This document shows positions 7,333 to 16,512 of a DNA stretch of 19,406 bases, piece after piece. Every line of letters starts with the position of its first letter. The first letter of the stretch is position 1. Source of the DNA: an uncultured Clostridia bacterium (GTDB lineage: Bacteria; Bacillota; Clostridia; Oscillospirales; CAG-272); the NCBI GenBank assembly GCA_937894775.1, contig CALAXC010000234.1:1-19406 (forward strand). Direction: 5' to 3'. A model generated the notes under the pieces. The model ran no database searches, was not told the origin of the DNA, and saw nothing but the letters and a program-made list of their open reading frames with translations. Position numbers and translations under genes: made by a program.

Positions 7333-10300
7333 ATGAAAAAGACCTTAAAAAAATCCATTATATGCGTTGTAGTGGTTATCTGTCTTTTACTTAACAGTTA
7401 CGTCATTTTTTCGGGACTTTTTGTAAGAGAATCTTCGAATAAGGATCTTTCGGCATCATCGCCTAAGATAGTTTATTCAAGCGACAACAATGTATCTTTT
7501 GAGAAGATCGCACCCATATATAAAGAAAATTCAAAAGAAGATAAGCTCTCTATAATTCGTTCCGGGGAGGTTTCTGATCCTCTTAAGGTAACGGTTGCTG
7601 TTTATGACAACAGCGCGGATTACGGTACTGATTATATTCTCAAATATAATTGCAATAAAATTGAAAAGCTTAAAGATTCAAGATCGATATTTGAGGCATT
7701 TCGTGACGATGGAATCATTTCGAGTAATATCCCCGTCAATGCGGCGGAAATTTTAGTTACGTATGACAATGATTCTGCGGATGAGCTTACAGAGGATGTT
7801 AATGCGGCGGAAATGTTTTCTAAGCTTAATGAGTTGGGCTCGCGCGTGGCTGAATTTGAGGTCGTGTTTGGAGCGGGAGAAGCTCTTGCCGATATTTACA
7901 TAGAGCTTATTGATGATAAGCTGAGTGAATACAGTGAAAGCTTTATTCTTGTTCTTTTTGGTAGTGATGACAATGTAATTGAAAATTCGCAGATATTGTG
8001 CGATATCGAGGATGATGAGGAAACGCCTACCGTTCATATCGAATTTGCAGAGTCGAGAATAGAAGCAAGTGAGGAATCTGGCGTGGCTCAGGTTGAGCTT
8101 ACCCGAAGCGGTAATGTTGCCACGGGAACGTCTGCTTTGTTGCTTCGTAACGAATCACCTATAGGCTATGTTGACTTTTCTCCTTATCAGTCAAAGCAAG
8201 TAGTTTTAGCTATTCCGGGTACTTACAGACTTGTGGCGTTGGGTGATTATACGGTTGCGGATACTCCGATCTTGGTAAGCGGAACGGCAAAGGATATAGC
8301 TGCGCTTCCAAACGGTGCAGATCCCGAGCTTGATTCCTTGCCTACGCAGTATGAAGCTATGCCGTATATTGTTCAGGGCGCTCCGAGTATAAACACTTTT
8401 CCCGAGTGGGCGAGAACGTCTACAGAAACCGATGATTATATAGTTGTTTTGGGAGATTCTGAGAACGGTCTGTTTGAAAAGGACGCAAGCTCAACCGACG
8501 GGAACGTTAAGTTTTTAGCTTCTTCTAACCTTTACCAATTAGATACCGAAGGCGGAGCATCTCAAGGCTATTTGTTTTCAAGAACCAAAAACAGATATAA
8601 TTTAAACGGTATTGAGTCTATTGAAGGCTCGGTCTATGTATCCGATCTTACTACCGGTTACTGTGATGTCATTTTCGGTGTCTGGAATAAAGGACACGCA
8701 AAGACATATACAAACGATAATAAGAGTTTGCAGAATCTTACCCATAATATCGGTGCAAATATGGGTTCGCAGTATATTTATTACTGTAATTCCGATCTTA
8801 AGGGTTCGTGGGATTGCGGATGGAATGCTTATACTGTCAATGGCTTTAAGATGAATAAGCGCGCATACGATATATTTATAATGCAGCCTGATCCACTTGA
8901 TTATTCGGGGACTAAGATAGCTCCGACTGTTCTTGAGAGCAGAAATCAAATGACATTAAAAATGCATCCCTCGAAATCAAATATTGCTATTTCCTATACT
9001 GTTGACAGTATGTATCCTGCGCGTCTTGTAGGATATAAGTTCTTTAACGGAAGCACAATGCAATACAGCAGCGTAGTATCGCTTTCTGATGCACAGATCA
9101 AATTTGACCAGAGCTTTTTGGATAGATATGATGCAAAGTGGGGATATGATGCTACCGATGAATCGGGAAATGTAAAAAGAACATTTACGATTCTTCCTGT
9201 TTTTGAAAAAATAGAAGTAGATGTAACGTTGAATAAATCGCCTAACGGTTCTTTAATGCTTGAAAGTCCCACAGCTACTCCTTGCAAGGGAGATACCTTG
9301 GTTTTTAAGGGGCAGGGTAATGACGGATATTCTTTTTCAGGAGTAGCTTACCAGTACCGTATGTTTGAGGGTGGAGAAATTATGTCACACGGTACGGTAT
9401 CTAACATCGGTGATACAGTTACAATGAAAATTGATAATACCTACGGGCATTTTACCTTCCAAGGTATATATAATGAAAGTGCAAATGAGCTTTCTGTAGT
9501 TTACGGTGAATCTGATCCCCACGGAAAGCTCAAGTTTGAACCGGGTGTAGTATTGAGCGGTACGGATTATAAATTGAGTGATTATTATCCGCTTATGGCG
9601 ACTCCCGATGAGAATTATATAACGGTTTGGAATTCAGCGGATAATTATTATTTTGGCGATATATTTAATTATCAGCTTGACGGTAATTATTTTAATTACG
9701 GTGTTTCGGTAAGATTCCTTTCCGACGGAGATTATCTTAATGCAAACGATGAGAGCACAAAGATAGTTCTTAAGACAGGAAAAATTTCGGGTAAGCTTAC
9801 AAGAAATGATTTGAATTTGTTTGATAAGACAAATACCGACATTCCGTTGGCAAAAACACATTATACAGTAACGACATCACACGGCACTCATAGCGGAGTT
9901 ACCGATGAAAACGGAAATTATACAATAGAGGGCTTTACGGGTGTTCTTGGCGGAACTTATTCGATGGCGGTAAGCTATCAAGGACGAGTAGGGTATATTA
10001 CTTTTGAGTATAACGGCGAAGGAAGCAATTATGATCTTTCGTTGCCTCAGTTTGCGGTAGGCGGTTTTTATCCCGTTGAGGTAACGGCAACAGTAAGCGG
10101 ACACGGATACGGAAGTAATACTCTTAATCTTACAAGCTCGGGTAATGTTCAACTCACCGCAAAGATATATGTTCATTCAAACGAATATAAAATTTCCGAT
10201 GTCAAATTCCATTTTCTTTCTACCTTGAGTTCAAATTATGGGCATGAATTAAAGGTATTGAATGCAACATACAATGAAAATGCTAATATGGGTGACAGAT

Positions 10301-13300
10301 ATCAGCTATGGACACTTGAGCTTTCCGAAACGTCACTTCTTCCCGAGCATACGCAGATATACGTTACGGCTTCAGCTGAATATGTACATACCTCGGGAGA
10401 TAAAGTTACTTCAACAATAGACCGTGTAAACAGTGGATATATAGTTGAAAAAGCATTACAGGAAGAGCTTCCTCCGATTCATCAAAGCATTCCCGAAATT
10501 CCTGGAGTGCAGGCTTCGGATACCGATGTAAAGGATTTCGAATTGCCAATACTCGGAGTGCTTGATATGAGCTTCAGCAGCAGAACGGGCGGATATTTTG
10601 TTCAGCAGGGAAGCTGGCGAGAGGATGGCGACGTTTATACCCTTGTTTGCGGTCAATCGGTAAGACCGAACTATTTAACAGGTATGCTTGGCGATAGATA
10701 TAAGGATGCTATCGAAACAAAGCATATGCTTGAGGCTGCGGCTGCCAACGATCCAAAAGGTAAGGCGGATCTTAAGCAGAAAATGTCCCCCGAACTTGAG
10801 ATTGCTCCGGTATTTATGATCAAATTTACCGTCGCGGTAATAGATAAGGGCGGAGAAATGCTTGTGCATAAGCTTATCGGTCTTGATGTTGCGATCGGAG
10901 TGGAATCTTATTTTACAGCGGATATACCGTTTAACGTATACGGTGTGCCGTGCTATATATGTGTAAGTGTGCTTAGTGAAGCATATTGCCAATTGCAAGC
11001 AGAGCTTCCTCAAAATGCGGAGCTTGGTTCAACTCTTGATAATATAATAAAAGAACTCGGTACTCAAGCCGAGGGTGATCTGAATGCATTTATTGCAACT
11101 CCCGTTTTAAAGATTGGAGTAAAGGGCGGTGTAGGACTTAACGGTTGGGTAAGTATTTTTGCTGAAGGTTCATTGAATTTACCCTTTATTGTTGGATTAA
11201 CACCACCCGATGCAGGAGGCGCAATAGAGTTTAAGATAGGCGTAGGCGCAGAGCTTATATTCTTCTCAGGTACCGTAGCTTATGAAACTCCCGAATTTTT
11301 ATATGGCTCGGAAACACTTCGCGATGATCTGAAAACTATTCAGGATTATAAGGACGAACCTGTTTCGAGAGTATATCTTACTTCTTCAGGAGAAAAATAT
11401 GATACCTTTGAAGAAGCACTTAATAACACAAAATTCTCAATAATGAAACGCCCGAGCTCCGCCAATAATATTTTGAGAGCGGGGAAGGTGGATAACGCTG
11501 TTCTTGCTGAAGGAGTCTTTAAAAATACAAAGGTCAAGCTTCTGGAACTTAAGAGCGGAAAAATAATGGCGATATTCCTTACCGATAATCACGCGCCCGA
11601 CGGTAGCTTTAACTATCTCAGCGCAGCGTATGCTATAAGTGAAGATAACGGGCAGACTTGGAAAGAGGTTGAATACGTAAGTGAAAATATTGTAGCTTCT
11701 GTTTCTTCACTTCAGTATGATATCAACGTTTTTGAGCTCAATGACAGAATTCTTATAACTTGGTCTGAAGCAGATTTTGACACCTTACTTAAAGATGTTG
11801 ACACAGAAAATCTTACCGCGGCACAAATGGCAACTGTTATTAATGCGATGAACCTTAAGGGAAGATGTTTTGACAGCACAAGCGGTGAGCCCATAGGCGA
11901 AGCCTTTACGGTGGCAGAAAATTCTGCTGTGTTCTGCGGAGCACTTGATGCTGTACAAAACGGTGATGACGTTTACGTTTATTATCAGAGAACAGCACTT
12001 TCAACTGAAAAAGATGTTACGGTCGAAGCTATTATGAAAACGCAGAGAACTATCGCTATGGCACACGCAAAGGTAAGCGATACAGCTAATTGGTCATCTA
12101 CCCCCGTGAGGGCTATGAGCGATGAAGGCGGTCAGTATTTGATCAGCGAAGTCGAACCTTTTGTTCATAACGGAATTCTTGGCGAGATCGTTGTTCTTGA
12201 CAGAAACGGAATGATGATGACTTATGATAATGAGGCTCAAAAGCTTGTTCCGAACGTTGAGGACAGACAGCTCTTTATCCGTACTTATAGCTTTGATGAA
12301 AACGGTGTTCCCACGACAACGGCGCTGATGCCTATTACCGATGCATCTGACTGTGCGCAGAGTCCACAGGTGGTAAGTAATGATGATTATTTATATCTTT
12401 TCTGGAATCATAACGGAGAAATCGTTTATGCTCCGGATTTTGTGGCAAGATATGACGGTAGCTTTGAAGAAGTCAGTGACATTGACGGTATAATTCTTGA
12501 CAAGGCGTTAGTAGTTGTGGATTCTGATGGTACGCACAAGATAAATACTAAAAATAAATTTTCTCCTGCGCATATAAGCAGTGATGAAAGCTTGCATCTG
12601 GGCATAAAGTTTACGGTATCTATGTCGGATGACGGTAAGGTGTTTATTTGTTGGGTAGCAAACGATAAAGAGGATACAACTCTTGTTCCTACAGATGAAA
12701 TATACGGAATGATGCTCGAAACCAAGCTCGTTTCGGATGTGATATCCAATATTGATAACGCTAACGTAAGTAAGGATGCCTACTCAGAGCATCAGCTTTT
12801 TGCAATAGGTTCTCCCGTTGCGCTTACAGATGAGGATCATCCTATAGGTGCGCTCGATAGCATTTGCTTCGAGAGTGGAAAGGAAAGTAAATTCCTTTTG
12901 GTTTATACAAAGCTAAACAATATTTTGCGTAATGACAGTACCTATGCGGACATTGTAGCAACTACAAGTGTTGATAGACCTGAGATCAAAGCAGAGATAG
13001 AGTTCGTTGATTATCCGATGCCGGGTGAAAATGAAAAGGCTTATGTTAAGATATATAATGAGGGATTCAATTCTTTGAACGGATATTCGCTTATACTTTC
13101 GGGAATCGGAGAAGAGATCAATTTAACGTTCAACGATGATATTTTACCCGGAAGAAGTGAGGAGATCTGTATTGATATTCCCATACCCGCAGATTTCAGC
13201 TCTTCAGCAACCTTAAAGCTTAATGTGGTTGGACTTGGAGAGCAAGAAAAATATACCGCAGAGGCAGAAAAAGAAGTTCTCTACGGAGCGTATTTCATTC

Positions 13301-13872
13301 CAACCGATATACCGAGTATTCGCGCTATACCTAATTCCAATGATTGCATTGTAAAGGTTGGCATAAAGAATATAGGTAATGCGGCGGGTATACCCGAATT
13401 GGAATATTTAAACGCGATTTACGCAACCGATGAAGAAGCAGACATTCTTAAGTACACGAATTCGAATAATGCGGTAGTTTCTTCCGGCGGAGAGGCAACA
13501 GTAAGCTTTACTATGACCGATACTCATATCGGAAGCGGTAAGTATTCTACTGTGCAGGTGCATATGGGAGATAATTATGATCAAAGCACAGAAGCGCCTA
13601 TGCCCAATGCTGTTTCTCTGGCACTTGAGGATCTTACTTATAACCCCACGGTGAATGATGACATCGATGAGAGCGATGAGAATAACGAATCTGACGTTAA
13701 TACAGAGGATCCTGATAATACAAATGAAGATCCAAAGAAGAATAATGTAGGTTATATTATATTAGCTGTAGGTATATGTTTAGTTGTAGCTGCGGCTATA
13801 GCATTTATCGTTTTCAAAGTAAAAAAAGTAAGAAATCCCAAAAAGGAAAATAGCAAAACTAAAGAAGAGTAA
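7333..13872 (+). CDS. Giant membrane-anchored multidomain surface protein (Calx-beta / sialidase-like propeller)
   Basis: A 2179-residue extracellular protein. Residues 8-30 form a hydrophobic export signal or signal anchor. Residues about 50-325 hold two Calx-beta-like domains: DYGTDY at 96-101, a TVHIEF/GVAQVELTRSGN segment near 232-260, and acidic loops suggesting calcium. Beta-rich repeats follow. TDENGNYTIEGF from residue 857 marks a carboxypeptidase-regulatory-like fold. Residues about 1150-1320 are Gly-rich amphipathic strands. Residues about 1395-1865 look like a sialidase-type propeller: one Asp-box SEDNGQTW (1436-1443) and six blade-like strands of the type KIMAIFL, RILITWS, DVYVYYQ, YLYLFWN, KVFICWV, FLLVYTK. 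Two CARDB-like modules (about 1884-1980, 1987-2100) precede an acidic linker (2107-2138), one membrane helix (2140-2162) and a Lys/Arg-rich tail. No LPXTG motif. GGGAG lies six bases before ATG. Catalysis is not established; adhesion or glycan binding is the likelier role. Confidence 0.75.
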   Translation: MKKTLKKSIICVVVVICLLLNSYVIFSGLFVRESSNKDLSASSPKIVYSSDNNVSFEKIAPIYKENSKEDKLSIIRSGEVSDPLKVTVAVYDNSADYGTDYILKYNCNKIEKLKDSRSIFEAFRDDGIISSNIPVNAAEILVTYDNDSADELTEDVNAAEMFSKLNELGSRVAEFEVVFGAGEALADIYIELIDDKLSEYSESFILVLFGSDDNVIENSQILCDIEDDEETPTVHIEFAESRIEASEESGVAQVELTRSGNVATGTSALLLRNESPIGYVDFSPYQSKQVVLAIPGTYRLVALGDYTVADTPILVSGTAKDIAALPNGADPELDSLPTQYEAMPYIVQGAPSINTFPEWARTSTETDDYIVVLGDSENGLFEKDASSTDGNVKFLASSNLYQLDTEGGASQGYLFSRTKNRYNLNGIESIEGSVYVSDLTTGYCDVIFGVWNKGHAKTYTNDNKSLQNLTHNIGANMGSQYIYYCNSDLKGSWDCGWNAYTVNGFKMNKRAYDIFIMQPDPLDYSGTKIAPTVLESRNQMTLKMHPSKSNIAISYTVDSMYPARLVGYKFFNGSTMQYSSVVSLSDAQIKFDQSFLDRYDAKWGYDATDESGNVKRTFTILPVFEKIEVDVTLNKSPNGSLMLESPTATPCKGDTLVFKGQGNDGYSFSGVAYQYRMFEGGEIMSHGTVSNIGDTVTMKIDNTYGHFTFQGIYNESANELSVVYGESDPHGKLKFEPGVVLSGTDYKLSDYYPLMATPDENYITVWNSADNYYFGDIFNYQLDGNYFNYGVSVRFLSDGDYLNANDESTKIVLKTGKISGKLTRNDLNLFDKTNTDIPLAKTHYTVTTSHGTHSGVTDENGNYTIEGFTGVLGGTYSMAVSYQGRVGYITFEYNGEGSNYDLSLPQFAVGGFYPVEVTATVSGHGYGSNTLNLTSSGNVQLTAKIYVHSNEYKISDVKFHFLSTLSSNYGHELKVLNATYNENANMGDRYQLWTLELSETSLLPEHTQIYVTASAEYVHTSGDKVTSTIDRVNSGYIVEKALQEELPPIHQSIPEIPGVQASDTDVKDFELPILGVLDMSFSSRTGGYFVQQGSWREDGDVYTLVCGQSVRPNYLTGMLGDRYKDAIETKHMLEAAAANDPKGKADLKQKMSPELEIAPVFMIKFTVAVIDKGGEMLVHKLIGLDVAIGVESYFTADIPFNVYGVPCYICVSVLSEAYCQLQAELPQNAELGSTLDNIIKELGTQAEGDLNAFIATPVLKIGVKGGVGLNGWVSIFAEGSLNLPFIVGLTPPDAGGAIEFKIGVGAELIFFSGTVAYETPEFLYGSETLRDDLKTIQDYKDEPVSRVYLTSSGEKYDTFEEALNNTKFSIMKRPSSANNILRAGKVDNAVLAEGVFKNTKVKLLELKSGKIMAIFLTDNHAPDGSFNYLSAAYAISEDNGQTWKEVEYVSENIVASVSSLQYDINVFELNDRILITWSEADFDTLLKDVDTENLTAAQMATVINAMNLKGRCFDSTSGEPIGEAFTVAENSAVFCGALDAVQNGDDVYVYYQRTALSTEKDVTVEAIMKTQRTIAMAHAKVSDTANWSSTPVRAMSDEGGQYLISEVEPFVHNGILGEIVVLDRNGMMMTYDNEAQKLVPNVEDRQLFIRTYSFDENGVPTTTALMPITDASDCAQSPQVVSNDDYLYLFWNHNGEIVYAPDFVARYDGSFEEVSDIDGIILDKALVVVDSDGTHKINTKNKFSPAHISSDESLHLGIKFTVSMSDDGKVFICWVANDKEDTTLVPTDEIYGMMLETKLVSDVISNIDNANVSKDAYSEHQLFAIGSPVALTDEDHPIGALDSICFESGKESKFLLVYTKLNNILRNDSTYADIVATTSVDRPEIKAEIEFVDYPMPGENEKAYVKIYNEGFNSLNGYSLILSGIGEEINLTFNDDILPGRSEEICIDIPIPADFSSSATLKLNVVGLGEQEKYTAEAEKEVLYGAYFIPTDIPSIRAIPNSNDCIVKVGIKNIGNAAGIPELEYLNAIYATDEEADILKYTNSNNAVVSSGGEATVSFTMTDTHIGSGKYSTVQVHMGDNYDQSTEAPMPNAVSLALEDLTYNPTVNDDIDESDENNESDVNTEDPDNTNEDPKKNNVGYIILAVGICLVVAAAIAFIVFKVKKVRNPKKENSKTKEE

Positions 13873-13879
13873 AAATAAT

Positions 13880-13944
13880 ATCCCCCCATTATGAGGCATA
13901 TCATAAAGCTTAGTTGCTTTTGATAGATTCATTAATGGGGGGAT
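13880..13944. terminator. Nested hairpin between convergent surface-protein genes
   Basis: A perfect 12-bp outer stem joins 13880-13891 to 13933-13944 and includes six consecutive C:G pairs. The 41-base interior contains a second stem: ATCA-bulge-AAAGC pairs with GCTTTTGAT around a six-base loop. On the leftward strand the outer arm is followed by a U-rich stretch, so it can terminate the GLUG-protein operon. On the rightward strand the following tract is only weakly U-rich. The long, structured loop is unusual for a simple intrinsic terminator. Confidence 0.65.
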
Positions 13945-14002
13945 TTGATAATAAAGCGATATTTTTAAATGTTTATTTTGAGTACTTTTTTAGTTTGCTC
14001 AG

Positions 14003-16465
14003 TTATGCTTCCGAGTCAGCTTTTTTCTTTGATATAAAAGCAATTCCAATAATGCAAGTAACAGCAAGAGCGGAAATGGCTATTGAAGAACCGCATTTCT
14101 TGATAGGTGGCTCATTATTTTCTGTATCGGAAATATTTTGAGTTTCCGATTCTGTTGTTTCTGTATTGTTTGTATTGCCTGTATTGCCTGTATTGCCTAT
14201 ATTATCTGTATTGCTATTGTTATTAGAGGAATTTGTAGCCTTAACAAGCTTTATCTCCGCCGCTTCTTTTAATGTTTTGACATCGAGAACATTGAGCACC
14301 GAAAGATCGGTCGCATTATCAATTATATTTTTTATTGCAATATAGGTGTCGGAATATGCCAAATAAGATTCAGATGTATAATCATTGTTATTATTATCGA
14401 TCTTGCTACCTAAGATTGCAAGAAGCTCTGCTTTTTTGAGATTAAGAGCATCGCTTGATAATGCAAGCTTTGATTCTGCTTCTTTCTTTAAGCCTGATAC
14501 GTCAATAGCAGCAATATCTGGAGCTGTAGCTGCGGCATTTATATCACTTTTTATTTTTTCAAAAGCAGTAATATATGCATTGTAAGACTCTTCGGTATAT
14601 TTCTTATTAGAATTATCTATAGGTGTTCCAAGTTCATCAAGAAGTGAATCTTTTTTAGCCGAAATAGTAATAAGAGATGGAGCGTTGATCAATATTTGTA
14701 CAGCTCCTTCAGCGATTTCGGCAACAGCATAAGCTGTTAAAATCGTATCAACGGCTTCGCCAACACTGTTTATTTCGCTGTCGTTATTTCTGTAATTATA
14801 GTATTTTGCTTCGGGCTCAAGACCGTCAGTAAGAATATCGACAATATCTGTGCGGATGTTTTGGAGTGTTTCACTGCTTTCGCCCCATACAGCAGCACCG
14901 CTTGCACCTGAAAGATAGGAACAATTTGATACGCTGTGATTTATAGAATTATATTTAGGAGCAATATGCGCCACATTAGTGCTTACACAAGAATTTGAAA
15001 GATTTCCTAAATTGATACAGTTTTTTATGGTTGCGGATAGATAAGGTGTTCTTGAAATAATTCCTGCGGCAACTACGTTTCCTGCATCCGTTATATTGGT
15101 TTTGCAAGAAATATTTCCCATATTGATACAACCGTTAAAATAGGGAGTATAGCTATAAAGGGCTTTATGCTGTTCTTCTCCTATATTACCAATTATACCC
15201 GCTACACCGTAACCGCCGTCATTTGTAGTTATTTCTCCTGTATTGACGCACTTTATAAACTTTAATGCGCGTAAGCTTCCGTTGCTGCGACCAATAATAC
15301 CGCCTGCGTAAGAGGAACCGAGAGCTTTTACAATGCTTGTATTTGCACAGCATTCAAACGTAATATCAATGCTATGAGCATTGTATTCTATACCTACGAT
15401 ACCGCCCGCCATTGAACCGTTTACCCAACCGCTGTTGATACAGTTTTTAAAAATATATGTACCTGTAGAGCCTACAGCGACGTCACTTATCATTCCGATA
15501 AGACCGCCTACGCCTTCCCAACCGTTGGTGAGGTTGTAAATAGCACGCATATTTTTAAATTCTTCAATTCGTAAATTTAAAACGTTACTTAAACGTCCAA
15601 TACAACCGCCTGTATGTCCGAGAGACCCGTAAGTTTGAACATCTGCGATATTGTTACAGTTTTTTATGGTTAATGAACCACCCGTGACAGTTCCAACAAA
15701 ACCGCCTGCACCGCAATGTTGATTATTCGAGCTACCGCCGATAACTATAGCAGTATTGTCACAAGAGGAAAAGCTTAAATTCGTGTTGATCGAAGCTCCT
15801 ACAAATCCGCCCACACTTATGCGAGGCTCGATCGAGGTTACAGACGCATTGTTAAAACATTTGTCGAAGGTTATTGATGCAGAAGAAGCAGATCCAATAA
15901 ATCCGCCAAATCCCGTTTCGCCTTGTGTAGGCGCGCTTTCACCTTGCGTTACAACGGTTATTGAAGATTCATTTTTACAGTTTACAAAGGAACAGGTGTT
16001 TGTAGCTTTTGCAATAAAGCAACCCTGTGAAGTTCCAACACTGTTAAAAGAATCCTCGACCATTGCGCTTATGCCGACTTTGGTCGTAACATTTTCAAAT
16101 CTGCCGTATCCTTCTACAGCAATTCCACCGTATGAGGTCTTACTTTTTATATTTATAACGCCCTCTACGGTAAGATTTTTAAAGGTTGATCCCGCTATCT
16201 TTTTGAAAGGGGAAATGTTAGCGTTTTCAGCTATCTTTATTTTGTGACCGTTTCCGTCAAGCGTTCCGCTAAAGGTATTCAAGTAAGAAGAGTCTATTGT
16301 GATATCATTTGAAAGATAATATTTCCCGCTTGCTGACATTGATAAAAAGTCTGATTCGTTATTTACGGCAGTTCCGTCAGGAGTGGTTGCCATAACGGGA
16401 ATTACCGAGAGTAAAGAGCAGAGGAGGAGTGAAGCAAGAAGAATAAAAGAAATTACTTTTTTCAT
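14003..16465 (-). CDS. GLUG-repeat surface protein with FIVAR-like repeats and C-terminal membrane anchor
   Basis: An 820-residue secreted, membrane-anchored protein. A signal peptide ends near VMA-TTP (about residue 26). Residues 35-110 match the usual opening of such proteins: a YYLSNDITID strand, SGTLDGNGHKI, then TFKNLTVEG. Residues about 110-520 carry repeated GGFIG/GGFVG/GGIVG/GGIIG turns alternating with F..C.N strands, the GLUG beta-helix pattern. Two related helical repeats (about 598-668 and 672-742), each with YTEESY/YTSESY, resemble FIVAR domains. A Ser/Asn/Thr/Gly linker (743-788) leads to KKCGSS, a hydrophobic helix (about 795-812) and a Lys-rich end. AGGGAG at 16475-16480 precedes ATG. 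It lies 47 bases downstream of the MBL lipoprotein gene and is probably its operon partner. Likely binds a surface ligand or glycan; no catalytic domain seen. Confidence 0.8.
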   Translation of the reverse strand: MKKVISFILLASLLLCSLLSVIPVMATTPDGTAVNNESDFLSMSASGKYYLSNDITIDSSYLNTFSGTLDGNGHKIKIAENANISPFKKIAGSTFKNLTVEGVINIKSKTSYGGIAVEGYGRFENVTTKVGISAMVEDSFNSVGTSQGCFIAKATNTCSFVNCKNESSITVVTQGESAPTQGETGFGGFIGSASSASITFDKCFNNASVTSIEPRISVGGFVGASINTNLSFSSCDNTAIVIGGSSNNQHCGAGGFVGTVTGGSLTIKNCNNIADVQTYGSLGHTGGCIGRLSNVLNLRIEEFKNMRAIYNLTNGWEGVGGLIGMISDVAVGSTGTYIFKNCINSGWVNGSMAGGIVGIEYNAHSIDITFECCANTSIVKALGSSYAGGIIGRSNGSLRALKFIKCVNTGEITTNDGGYGVAGIIGNIGEEQHKALYSYTPYFNGCINMGNISCKTNITDAGNVVAAGIISRTPYLSATIKNCINLGNLSNSCVSTNVAHIAPKYNSINHSVSNCSYLSGASGAAVWGESSETLQNIRTDIVDILTDGLEPEAKYYNYRNNDSEINSVGEAVDTILTAYAVAEIAEGAVQILINAPSLITISAKKDSLLDELGTPIDNSNKKYTEESYNAYITAFEKIKSDINAAATAPDIAAIDVSGLKKEAESKLALSSDALNLKKAELLAILGSKIDNNNNDYTSESYLAYSDTYIAIKNIIDNATDLSVLNVLDVKTLKEAAEIKLVKATNSSNNNSNTDNIGNTGNTGNTNNTETTESETQNISDTENNEPPIKKCGSSIAISALAVTCIIGIAFISKKKADSEA
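14162..14215. repeat. 9-bp tandem repeat encoding a Gly-Asn-Thr linker
   Basis: Three perfect TGTATTGCC units (14171-14197) are flanked by three degenerate ones, giving six 9-bp units in all. On the coding strand they encode the SNTDNIGNTGNTGNTNNT linker of the GLUG-repeat protein. Because the unit is nine bases, copy-number slippage changes linker length without a frameshift. Confidence 0.85.
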
Positions 16466-16512
16466 AAGTTAAAGCTCCCTATGTTTTTAAAATGCGATAT
16501 ATAACGTATAAA

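Noticed and set aside
13500..13872. Sortase LPXTG signal looked for at the C-terminus of the giant surface protein
   Set aside because: No LPXTG-like motif precedes the membrane helix. The anchor appears to be a plain transmembrane segment with a basic tail.
14162..14215. Tandem repeats considered as a CRISPR array
   Set aside because: The units are only 9 bp with no spacers, and they encode an in-frame low-complexity linker.
15756..16247. Open frame of 163 codons on the plus strand inside the GLUG-repeat gene
   Set aside because: It is antisense to a well-supported coding region with signal peptide and repeats. The translation shows no family features and there is no convincing ribosome binding site.
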